Assembly (NCBI RefSeq): GCF_902506435.1
Contig: NZ_LR733215.1
Coordinates: forward strand, 2,728,234-2,792,233
Direction: 5' to 3'
DNA length: 64,000 nucleotides
From: Nocardioides sp. AX2bis
GTDB lineage: Bacteria > Actinomycetota > Actinomycetes > Propionibacteriales > Nocardioidaceae
Below, in pieces: positions 56,013 to 64,000 of this stretch. The notes beneath the pieces are model-generated. The model had not been told where the DNA came from. It saw only the letters and a program-made list of their open reading frames with translations, and searched no databases. Each line of letters begins with the position of its first letter. The stretch's first letter is position 1. The translations under genes were made by a program, and so were the position numbers.

Positions 56013-58640
56013 ATGACCGACACCCAGCAGCAGGCCCCGGACCCGACGAGCACCGCGCGCGGTGCCGTCGTCGTACCGGACAAGCCGGCCCTGGAGGGCC
56101 TCGAGGAGACCTGGTCGGCGCGCTGGAAGGCCGACGACACCTACGCCTTCGACCGCACCCAGCCGCGCAGCAACGTCTTCTCGATCGACACCCCGCCGCC
56201 CACGGTGAGCGGGAGCCTGCACGTCGGGCACGTCTTCTCCTACACCCACACCGACCTGATCGCGCGCTACCAGCGGATGCAGGGCAAGTCGGTGTTCTAC
56301 CCGATGGGCTGGGACGACAACGGCCTGCCCACCGAGCGCCGGGTGCAGAACTACTACGGCGTGCGCTGCGACCCGTCGTTGCCCTACGACGCCGACTTCA
56401 CGCCTCCCGAGAAGCCCGACCCCAAGAAGCAGGTTCCGGTCAGCCGGCCGAACTTCGTCGAGCTGTGCGAGCGCCTCGTCGTCGAGGACGAGCAGGTCTT
56501 CGAGGCGCTGTGGCGCCGGCTCGGGCTGTCGGTGGACTGGAGCCAGCACTACACGACCATCGGGCCGAAGGCCCAGGTCGCCAGCCAGCGCGCGTTCCTG
56601 CGCAACTTCGCCCGCGGCGAGGCCTACCTCCAGGAGGCGCCGACGCTCTGGGACGTCACCTTCCAGACCGCCGTGGCCCAGGCCGAGCTGGAGGCCCGTG
56701 ACTACCCGGGCGCCTACCACCGCGTGGCCTACCACCGTGCCGACGGCACCCCGGTCCACGTCGAGACCACCCGCCCCGAGCTGATCGTCAGCGCGGTGGC
56801 ACTGATCGCGCACCCCGACGACGAGCGGTACGCCGACCTGGTCGGCACCACGGTGACCTCGCCGGTCTTCGGCGTCGAGATCCCGGTCCTGGCCCACCCG
56901 GCGGCGGAGATGGACAAGGGCGCCGGCATCGCGATGTGCTGCACCTTCGGCGACCTCACCGACGTCACCTGGTGGCGCGAGCTGCAGCTGCCCGTGCGCA
57001 CCGTGATCGGTCGCGACGGCCGCTTCCTGCGCGAGACCCCCGCCTGGCTCGAGGGCGACGGCGCCGGGGCGTACGACGGGCTGGCCGGCAAGACCGTCTT
57101 CTCGGCCCGCGAGGAGACGGTGCGGCTGCTCCGCGAGGCCGGCGACCTCGACGGCGACCCGCGACCGACGCAGCGGATGGCGAACTTCTACGAGAAGGGC
57201 GACAAGCCGCTCGAGATCGTCGCCACCCGGCAGTGGTACGTCCGCAACGGCGGCCGCGACGTCGGCCTGCGCACCGAGATGCTCGAGCGTGGCGCCGAGA
57301 TCACCTGGGTCCCCACCCACATGCGGCACCGCTTCGACAACTGGGTCGGCGGGCTCAACGGCGACTGGCTCATCTCGCGGCAGCGGTTCTTCGGGATCCC
57401 GTTCCCGGTCTGGTACCCCCTCGACGACGACGGCGAGCCCGACCACGCCCACCCGCTGATGCCGAGCGAGGCCGAGCTGCCGGTCGACCCCTCGACCGAC
57501 GCCCCGCGCGGGTACGACGAGTCGACGCGCGGCAGGCCGGGCGGGTTCGTCGGCGACCCCGACGTGATGGACACCTGGGCCACCTCCTCGCTGACCCCGC
57601 AGATCGCCGGCGGCTGGGAGAGCGACCCCGACCTGTTCGAGCGGGTCTTCCCGATGGACCTGGCCACCCAGGCCCACGACATCATCCGGACCTGGCTCTT
57701 CTCGCGGGTCGTGCGCGCGCACTTCGAGAACGGCGTCGCCCCCTGGAGCCACGCGCTGATCTCCGGCTTCGTGGTCGACCCCGACCGCAAGAAGATGTCG
57801 AAGTCCAAGGGCAACGTCGTCGTCCCGACCGACATCCTCGACCGGTTCGGTGCGGACGCCGTCCGCTGGCGCGCCGCGATGTCGCGCCCGGGCCTGGACT
57901 CGCCGTTCGACGAGAGCCAGATGAAGGTCGGACGCCGGCTGGCGATGAAGGTCCTCAACGCCTCGCGGTTCGTGCTCGGCAACGTCGGCGCCACCTCGCT
58001 GAACGCCTTCGAGGTCGCCGAGCCGGTCGACTGCGCGCTGCTGGGCCGGCTGGCCGGCGTGGTGACCCGCGCGACCGACGCCTTCGAGGCCTACGACTAC
58101 ACCACCGCCCTCGAGGTGACCGAGCGCTTCTTCTGGGAGTTCTGCGACGACTACCTCGAGCTGGTCAAGGAGCGGGCCTACGCCGAGGACGGTGGCTCCC
58201 CCACCGCCTCGGCCCGCGCCACGCTCGCACTGGCGCTCGAGGTCCAGCTCCGGCTGCTGGCGCCGTTCCTGCCCTACGTGACCGAGGAGGTCTGGTCGTG
58301 GTGGCGACCGGGCTCGGTGCACCGCGCCGCCTGGCCGGTCGTGGCCGACCTCGGCGCGCCCGCCGCTGCCGACGCCTCGTCCCTGGAGGCCGTCGCCGCC
58401 ACGCTGACCGGCATCCGCGGCGCGAAGTCCCAGGCCAAGGTCTCGATGCGCACCCCGCTGTCGCGGGTCGAGGTGCGCGGCCCGCAGCAGCTGGTCGACG
58501 CCGCCGCGACCGCCGAGCGCGACCTGCGGGCCACGGGCCGGGTGACCGGTGAGATGACCTTCGTCGGCGACGACAGCCGTACCGACATCCTGGTCACGGC
58601 CGAGGTCGCCCCCGAGGCGCCCGAGGCCCCACAGGGCTGA
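56013..58640 (+). CDS. valS: Valyl-tRNA synthetase
   Basis: An 875-residue class I synthetase. The HIGH-type motif is HVGH in [16 protein letters not shown] (around residue 70) and KMSKS is at about residue 593. The CP1 editing domain lies between (about 215-400, with TTRPELIVS and DKGAGIAM). The C-terminal part is the anticodon-binding domain and a short coil. Its N-terminal sequence and the phrase [20 protein letters not shown] fit the archaeal-like or divergent bacterial ValS subtype. The gene runs opposite to folC, unlike the collinear arrangement common in actinobacteria. Confidence 0.95.
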   Translation: MTDTQQQAPDPTSTARGAVVVPDKPALEGLEETWSARWKADDTYAFDRTQPRSNVFSIDTPPPTVSGSLHVGHVFSYTHTDLIARYQRMQGKSVFYPMGWDDNGLPTERRVQNYYGVRCDPSLPYDADFTPPEKPDPKKQVPVSRPNFVELCERLVVEDEQVFEALWRRLGLSVDWSQHYTTIGPKAQVASQRAFLRNFARGEAYLQEAPTLWDVTFQTAVAQAELEARDYPGAYHRVAYHRADGTPVHVETTRPELIVSAVALIAHPDDERYADLVGTTVTSPVFGVEIPVLAHPAAEMDKGAGIAMCCTFGDLTDVTWWRELQLPVRTVIGRDGRFLRETPAWLEGDGAGAYDGLAGKTVFSAREETVRLLREAGDLDGDPRPTQRMANFYEKGDKPLEIVATRQWYVRNGGRDVGLRTEMLERGAEITWVPTHMRHRFDNWVGGLNGDWLISRQRFFGIPFPVWYPLDDDGEPDHAHPLMPSEAELPVDPSTDAPRGYDESTRGRPGGFVGDPDVMDTWATSSLTPQIAGGWESDPDLFERVFPMDLATQAHDIIRTWLFSRVVRAHFENGVAPWSHALISGFVVDPDRKKMSKSKGNVVVPTDILDRFGADAVRWRAAMSRPGLDSPFDESQMKVGRRLAMKVLNASRFVLGNVGATSLNAFEVAEPVDCALLGRLAGVVTRATDAFEAYDYTTALEVTERFFWEFCDDYLELVKERAYAEDGGSPTASARATLALALEVQLRLLAPFLPYVTEEVWSWWRPGSVHRAAWPVVADLGAPAAADASSLEAVAATLTGIRGAKSQAKVSMRTPLSRVEVRGPQQLVDAAATAERDLRATGRVTGEMTFVGDDSRTDILVTAEVAPEAPEAPQG

Positions 58641-58666
58641 GCCCGGCGGAGCACCGCCCGGGAGAC

Positions 58667-58711
58667 ACAGCAGCGGATCACTGCCACCTGGTGGCAGTGA
58701 TCCGCTGCTGT
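58667..58711. terminator. 45-nt perfect palindrome, bidirectional terminator of valS and the convergent exported-protein gene
   Basis: Bases 58667-58688 pair without mismatch with 58690-58711 around T58689, a 22-bp stem whose top bases will form the loop. It starts 26 nt past the valS stop and lies 22 nt past the convergent gene's stop. Symmetry allows use on both strands. Confidence 0.85.
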
Positions 58712-58733
58712 CGTACCGGCAGGGGTCGTGTGG

Positions 58734-59624
58734 TCAGGCGACGGGCGCGGCCGGCTCCGTCGGTACGGCGGGCTCCGCGGGCTCCGCAGGCGCGGCGGGC
58801 TCTGCCGGGACCGCGGGCTCGACCGGGACGACGGTCGGCCCCTCCTCCTCGACGCGCGGCTCGCACACGATCGGCGGGGTCGGCGGCACGATCGGCAGCG
58901 TGGGCAGGGCCGGGGCCCCCGGTGCCGGCGGCGGTGCCGGGCTCTCGCCGACCGAGGGGCCCTCGTCGGAGCCGTCGTCGCCGCCACCGTCCGGCGCGCC
59001 GAGGGTCGGGGCGCCCTTCACGGGCGGCGACCCGGGTGCGGCCGGGGCCGGCCCGGGCGCCGGGGTCGGGCCGGCGGACTGGTCGGGCCCCTCGGCCGAC
59101 GTGTCGTCGTCCCCGGCGTCCTCGCCGCCGTCGTCGGCCACGTCCGCACCACCGGCTCCGTCCGTCGAGGCGGACCAGGAGCCCGCAGGCCCCTGACCGG
59201 AGGATCCCGGGTCGGCCGGGGAGCCCGCACCGGAGGCTGCGGGCCCACGGCCCGCGGGTCCGCCCGAGGTCGCGTCCGGCGCGGACCACTCGCCGGCGGT
59301 CGCGGCCGCGGCGCCGGTGGCGGCCGTCATCGGCGGCTCACCCGCGGCCAGCGAACCGTCCGTGGTGTCCGTGGTGTCGACGACCGACCCCGCGCCGTCC
59401 TCGGCGGGCACCTCCCAGGGCACGTCGGCCGGCCCGGACTCCTGCAGCAGGGACCCGCCGAGCGGGGTGCGCTGGATCAGCTCGGTGGCGTAGGCGCGCC
59501 CGTCGAAGGGCACCCCCGGGGTCCGCGACCCGTCGCCACGCGACGCCGTCGCGACCATGACGAAGCCGCACAGCACCGCCACCATGCAGAACACCAGGAA
59601 CGGTGCTCGTTGGTTCTTGCTCAT
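58734..59624 (-). CDS. Exported, Pro/Ala/Gly-rich low-complexity protein
   Basis: A 296-residue protein with a short N-terminal hydrophobic helix (FLVFCMVAVLCGFVMVATA) that acts as a signal or anchor. Next comes a conserved-looking segment of about 45 residues (GVPFDGRAYATELIQRTPLG), then long disordered Gly/Ala/Asp/Pro stretches. The tail has Pro-Ala-Glu-Pro repeats (PAVPAEPAAPAEPAEPAVP). No catalytic domain is visible. It may be a cell-wall-spanning or surface protein. Family not recognised. ATG at 59624 has no strong Shine-Dalgarno. Confidence 0.65.
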   Translation of the reverse strand: MSKNQRAPFLVFCMVAVLCGFVMVATASRGDGSRTPGVPFDGRAYATELIQRTPLGGSLLQESGPADVPWEVPAEDGAGSVVDTTDTTDGSLAAGEPPMTAATGAAAATAGEWSAPDATSGGPAGRGPAASGAGSPADPGSSGQGPAGSWSASTDGAGGADVADDGGEDAGDDDTSAEGPDQSAGPTPAPGPAPAAPGSPPVKGAPTLGAPDGGGDDGSDEGPSVGESPAPPPAPGAPALPTLPIVPPTPPIVCEPRVEEEGPTVVPVEPAVPAEPAAPAEPAEPAVPTEPAAPVA

Positions 59625-59649
59625 CTCGTCCGCTGCCCCCGCAGGTCAT

Positions 59650-59687
59650 GAGGTCGTGAGGACCCGGGAACATCCTCTCGCGACCTC
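59650..59687 (-). terminator. Two-part hairpin after clpX
   Basis: A 7-bp outer stem (GAGGTCG 59650-59656 with CGACCTC 59681-59687) encloses a 5-bp inner stem (GAGGA with TCCTC). It lies about 85 nt past the clpX stop in a 148-bp gap. It may terminate clpX or sit in the leader of the next gene. Confidence 0.45.
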
Positions 59688-59772
59688 GGGCCCCCGCAGA
59701 CCAGAACGGGAGAAATGACTCGAAGTGACTAGCAGCCGACGCACCCGGGACGACCCGGGACCGTGCGGAGGC

Positions 59773-61056
<1,284 letters not shown>

Positions 61057-61142
61057 CGGCGATCTCCCCTCTAGACGGACGTACAACCATCGAACGGTAC
61101 CCCGTGCCACCCCCGGACCGGCGGGTGACACGGGGGCGGTGC

Positions 61143-61757
61143 TCAGGTGCCGGCGAGTGCCGGCGTGCCCTTGCGTGAGTCCAGGACACCGTCGATGAGG
61201 CCGTAGTCCTTGGCCTGGGCTGCGGTGAGGATCTTGTCGCGCTCGATGTCGCGGCTGACCTGCTCGATGTCCTGGCCGCTGTGCTCGCTGATCATCTTCT
61301 CGAGCAGCTCGCGCATGCGCAGGATCTCGTTGGCCTGGATCTCGATGTCCGAGGTCTGGCCGAAGGTGCCCTCGGTGTAGGGCTGGTGGATCAGGATCCG
61401 GCTGTTGGGCAGGGCCAGGCGCTTGCCGGGGGCCCCCGCCGCGAGCAGGATCGCGGCCGCGGAGGCGGCCTGCCCCAGGCACACGGTCTGCACGTCGGGC
61501 TTGATGAACCGCATCGTGTCGTAGATCGCGGTGAGCGCCGTGAAGGAGCCGCCCGGGGAGTTGATGTAGATCTGGATGTCCTGGTCGGGGTTCAGCGACT
61601 CCAGGCACAGCAGCTGGGCCATCACCGCGTTCGCGATGTCGTCGGAGATCGGGGTGCCGAGGAAGATGATCCGGTCCTCGAACAGCTTGCCGTAGGGGTC
61701 GATGCGCCGCACGCCGTACGACGTGCGCTCTTCCCACTGGGGGATGTAGTAGTTCAT
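61143..61757 (-). CDS. clpP2: ATP-dependent Clp protease proteolytic subunit 2
   Basis: A 204-residue ClpP of the second actinobacterial type. The catalytic Ser is in [12 protein letters not shown], the His in [11 protein letters not shown] and the Asp is in the late IERDKIL region. It assembles with ClpP1 into a mixed two-ring protease. ATG at 61757 is 4 nt after the clpP1 stop, with GAAGGA overlapping the clpP1 end. Confidence 0.95.
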   Translation of the reverse strand: MNYYIPQWEERTSYGVRRIDPYGKLFEDRIIFLGTPISDDIANAVMAQLLCLESLNPDQDIQIYINSPGGSFTALTAIYDTMRFIKPDVQTVCLGQAASAAAILLAAGAPGKRLALPNSRILIHQPYTEGTFGQTSDIEIQANEILRMRELLEKMISEHSGQDIEQVSRDIERDKILTAAQAKDYGLIDGVLDSRKGTPALAGT

Positions 61758-61761
61758 GTCG

Positions 61762-62409
61762 TCAGTCCTTCGTGTGGGCCGGGCGGCCCTCGTCGGCGGC
61801 GTCGCGGGCGTTCTTGACCACCTTGTCGACCAGGCCGTACTCCATGGCCTGCTCGGCGGTGAACCAGCGGTCCCGGTCGGCGTCGGCGATGACCTGGTCG
61901 ATGTCCTGGCCGGTGTGCTCGGCGATGAGGTCGAGGAGCACCTTCTTGATGTGCAGCGACTGCTGGGCCTGGATCTTGATGTCCGAGGCGGATCCGCCCA
62001 TGCCCGAGGAGGGCTGGTGCATCATGATCCGCGCGTGCGGCAGGGCGTAGCGCTTGCCCTTCGCGCCGGCGCAGAGCAGGAACTGTCCCATCGAGGCCGC
62101 CAGGCCCATCCCGACGGTCGCGACGTCGTTGGGGATGTAGTTCATGGTGTCGTAGATCGCCATGCCGGCGTCCACGGAGCCACCGGGGCTGTTGATGTGC
62201 AGGAAGATGTCGGCCTCGGGGTCCTCGGCCGAGAGCAGCAGCAGCTGGGCGCAGATCGCGTTCGCGTTCTGGTCGCGCACCTCGGAGCCGAGGAACACGA
62301 TCCGCTCGCGCAGCAGCCGCTGGTAGATGTGGTCGTCGAGCACGTTGAGCCCTGCCCCGCCGTTCATCTGCGGGAGGCCCTCGCCAGGTCGGGTCTCGTA
62401 GTCGTTCAC
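61762..62409 (-). CDS. clpP1: ATP-dependent Clp protease proteolytic subunit 1
   Basis: A 215-residue ClpP. The catalytic Ser is in [13 protein letters not shown], the His in [10 protein letters not shown] and the Asp in [11 protein letters not shown] at 62409 is preferred because TAGTGT ends 7 nt before it, giving a leaderless message. The internal ATG at [10 protein letters not shown] (14 codons on) is an alternative. A ClgR-type box lies 52 bp upstream. Promoter and box fall in or next to the 3' end of the SRPBCC gene. Confidence 0.94.
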   Translation of the reverse strand: MNDYETRPGEGLPQMNGGAGLNVLDDHIYQRLLRERIVFLGSEVRDQNANAICAQLLLLSAEDPEADIFLHINSPGGSVDAGMAIYDTMNYIPNDVATVGMGLAASMGQFLLCAGAKGKRYALPHARIMMHQPSSGMGGSASDIKIQAQQSLHIKKVLLDLIAEHTGQDIDQVIADADRDRWFTAEQAMEYGLVDKVVKNARDAADEGRPAHTKD

Positions 62410-62416
62410 CCGGCCG

Positions 62417-62422
62417 ACACTA
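62417..62422 (-). promoter_or_regulatory. -10 hexamer for leaderless clpP1, shared with a stop codon
   Basis: TAGTGT ends 7 nt before the clpP1 GTG. Its TAG (62420-62422) is also the stop codon of the upstream SRPBCC gene. Confidence 0.55.
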
Positions 62423-62977
62423 GCCCGCGTCGGGCCCCGAACCACGGGTGATCCACCCCTGTTCGCCAACAGCGGACGCGGACGCCGCGGCGCCCATCCG
62501 CTCGACCGTGCGGGCCATGCCCGCCTCGAGCTCGTCGGCGTGGGCGTCGCTGCCGCCCAGCAGCAGCGGCGCCGCCAGCCGGCTGAGCCCGGTGAGCCCC
62601 CGGGGCACGGGCCGGCGGTGCACCACCCTGGTCCGGCCGTCGTCGGTCGGCTCCAGCTCCCAGATCCAGCGGGCGCCGCTGGTGCGCGTGTCCCACGACA
62701 GCAGGCGCCCCGGCTCCAGCTCGGCCACCACCGACCGGCTGGGCCAGACCACGGCCCCGCGCCGGTTGATCCCGAGGTACTGCTGCCCGACCCGCAGCCC
62801 GCCCGGCAGCAGCGCGCGCATGGTGACCAGCTCCGGGCTCCACTCCCCCATCCGCGCCACGTCGGACACCGTGGCCCAGACGACCGCGGGCGGGGCGTCG
62901 ACCACCCGCTCCGCGCGCAGCTCGCGGGCAGCGGGTGACGGGTCGGGTGACGTGGACGCGGCGGGGTCGGAGGTCAT
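62420..62977 (-). CDS. SRPBCC (polyketide cyclase/START-like) family protein
   Basis: A 185-residue protein with the helix-grip fold, a hydrophobic-ligand cavity. [28 protein letters not shown] (residues 23-50) is the standard SRPBCC start. [19 protein letters not shown] and a long C-terminal helix follow. Ligand and role unknown. ATG at 62977 starts 7 nt after the upstream hydrolase stop. Its 3' end carries the ClgR-type box and the clpP1 -10. Confidence 0.85.
   Translation of the reverse strand: MTSDPAASTSPDPSPAARELRAERVVDAPPAVVWATVSDVARMGEWSPELVTMRALLPGGLRVGQQYLGINRRGAVVWPSRSVVAELEPGRLLSWDTRTSGARWIWELEPTDDGRTRVVHRRPVPRGLTGLSRLAAPLLLGGSDAHADELEAGMARTVERMGAAASASAVGEQGWITRGSGPDAG
62461..62474. 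promoter_or_regulatory. ClgR-type operator upstream of clpP1P2
   Basis: GTTCGCCAACAGCG fits the GTTCGC-N5-GCG pattern described for ClgR, the activator of clp genes in Streptomyces. It lies 52-65 bp upstream of the clpP1 start, about where an activator bound just upstream of the -35 would sit, and inside the SRPBCC coding end. Confidence 0.65.
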
Positions 62978-62984
62978 CGCGCGA

Positions 62985-63998
62985 TCATCCCCGGCCGGCC
63001 CCGGCGGCGTCGAGCCACCGGCCCAGGGCGGCGTGGACGTCGGGGTGGTTGAGCAGGCCGAAGTGGTCGGTGCCGCCGACGTGGAGCACGTCGGCGCCCG
63101 GGAAGAGCTCCGCGCCGCGACGGTCCCGGCCGTACGCCGAGCGCGGCCGCACCAGGACGTCGCCGACCAGGTCGCCCACCGGGTGACGCTGCTCGCGGGT
63201 CAGGGTGGCGGCCACCAGGTGGTAGCGCGCGTGCGGCCAGGGCGGCACGTCGGCGGTCAGGCCGGCCACCAGGTCGTGCACGCCCTGGGAGCGCCAGTCG
63301 AGGATGCGGCCGAACGCCGCGGTCTCGGGGAGCAGCCCCAGCCCGCGCGAGCCGTGGCCGACCCCCCACGCGATCGGAGCGCCGAGGTGGGGCGTGCCGA
63401 GGGTGACGACGTCGCTGACCAGGTCCGCCCACGGCCGTCCCGACTCCGGCGGGGCGGCGGCCACGGCACCGGCGGCCCGCACCACCAGACCACCCATGGA
63501 GTGGCCCACCAGGACCACCCGGCGCACCGGGACCGGCCAGGCCTCGACCAGGCGCTGCATCAGGGCGGCGAGCGCGACGCCGTTCTCCCGCAGCGGCAGC
63601 CCGGAGTTGAGCCGCAGGAAGAGCGGCGTCCAGCCGCGGGCGGCCACCGCCTCGCCGTAGGTCGTGCCCACACTCTCGCGGTGGAGGTCCCAGGCCTCCT
63701 CGCTCTCGCACAGCCCGTGCAGGAAGACCACGAGGTCCCCGGTGGCCGCCGGGAACGCCTCGGCCAGCGGCGCCGGGTCGGGCTCGACGTCACGGTGCCG
63801 CACGCGCACCGCCAGCGGGATCGCCATCTGCGGCCGCTCCCGGAGCAGCCGGTCCCCGATCAGCCCGTTGACGGCCGAGGCCAGGAACCGACCGCGCGGG
63901 TGGTCCTCCAGCCGGGGCCCGACGCCGGTCGCGGCGAGCCGGTCCAGGCCGGTCGAGGTGACCTGCAGGCCGGCACCGATGCCGGCGTACACCGCCGA
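62985..63998 (-). CDS. Alpha/beta hydrolase, lipase/PGAP1-like, 5' end outside the window
   Basis: At least 337 residues of a lipase-like hydrolase. LVVFLHGLCESEEAW supplies the oxyanion HG motif, and VVLVGHSMGGLVVRAAG holds the nucleophile Ser. The TLGTPHLGAPIAW segment is typical of PGAP1/triacylglycerol lipases, and GGTDHFGLLNHPDVH supplies the His. A GTG at 63992 could be a start, but the frame is open to the window edge and the first residues (SAVYAGIGAGLQVTS) resemble the middle of such proteins. The gene is therefore probably truncated by the window. It starts an apparent operon with the SRPBCC gene. Confidence 0.85.
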   Translation of the reverse strand, partial: SAVYAGIGAGLQVTSTGLDRLAATGVGPRLEDHPRGRFLASAVNGLIGDRLLRERPQMAIPLAVRVRHRDVEPDPAPLAEAFPAATGDLVVFLHGLCESEEAWDLHRESVGTTYGEAVAARGWTPLFLRLNSGLPLRENGVALAALMQRLVEAWPVPVRRVVLVGHSMGGLVVRAAGAVAAAPPESGRPWADLVSDVVTLGTPHLGAPIAWGVGHGSRGLGLLPETAAFGRILDWRSQGVHDLVAGLTADVPPWPHARYHLVAATLTREQRHPVGDLVGDVLVRPRSAYGRDRRGAELFPGADVLHVGGTDHFGLLNHPDVHAALGRWLDAAGAGRG

Positions 63999-64000
63999 GG

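Overview
The window reads as chromosomal DNA of a high-GC actinobacterium. The gene content, the GC-only third positions, the many GTG starts, and the orders gatCAB-ligA, rplU-rpmA-obg-proB with rne, mreBCD-mrdA-rodA, folC-DUF4233-ndk and clpP1-clpP2-clpX all point to the Propionibacteriales. Nocardioides or a close relative is the best guess; this rests on gene content and style, not on a database match.

Layout. 1-2008: an LCP cell-wall ligase cut by the window edge, translationally coupled to an enoyl-CoA hydratase. 2158-8012 (minus): five genes behind a cobalamin riboswitch. They encode a secreted alpha/alpha-barrel protein, a membrane-anchored secreted protein of the SCO2322/DUF4430 type, an EcfT, a fused double ECF ATPase and an S component. 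Every junction is a 4-nt GTGA overlap. I read this as a B12 capture and import machine resembling a split transcobalamin. 8033-11372 (minus): gatC-gatA-gatB. 11471-13868 (plus): wrbA, then an ECF sigma factor coupled to a membrane-anchored sensor-like protein. 13856-15991 (minus): ligA. 16775-22138 (minus): betB-betA-BCCT transporter for choline uptake and glycine betaine synthesis. 22178-23322: a lipoprotein gene with a single-base frameshift. 23378-24427: an aldo/keto reductase.

24466-25860 is an unusual accessory unit. A DUF222/HNH nuclease gene is bracketed by perfect 36-bp inverted repeats, from which related tandem repeats run outward on both sides. A DUF4349 lipoprotein gene with a three-repeat upstream region follows. 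26974-30331 (minus): cysteine desulfurase, mnmA and a short core-MetE-like methyltransferase, a sulfur-transfer operon. 30378-38470 (minus): an endonuclease/exonuclease/phosphatase-fold membrane protein, then proB, obg, rpmA, rplU, and rne with a long 5' UTR. 38822-42692 (minus): a B12-binding radical SAM protein and its DUF2344 partner, separated by an AlkZ-type winged-helix gene. 42849-46044 (plus): a secreted beta-helix protein behind a CRP-like site, then an S33 peptidase. 46047-51856 (minus): the mreB-mreC-mreD-mrdA-rodA elongasome operon. 51999-55948 (minus): ndk, an FMN-binding protein, DUF4233, folC and a GNAT enzyme. 56013-58640 (plus): valS, closed by a 45-nt perfect palindrome. 58734-64000 (minus): a Pro/Ala-rich exported protein, clpX, clpP2, clpP1 (with a ClgR-type box upstream), an SRPBCC protein and a lipase-like hydrolase cut by the window edge.

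Themes. Coenzyme B12 appears twice, in the riboswitch/ECF operon and the B12-binding radical SAM enzyme. Many isolated genes have a TANNNT hexamer 6-8 nt before the start codon and no Shine-Dalgarno, so leaderless transcription seems common. Operon genes instead overlap by 4 nt. I found no tRNA, rRNA, prophage, transposase or CRISPR array.
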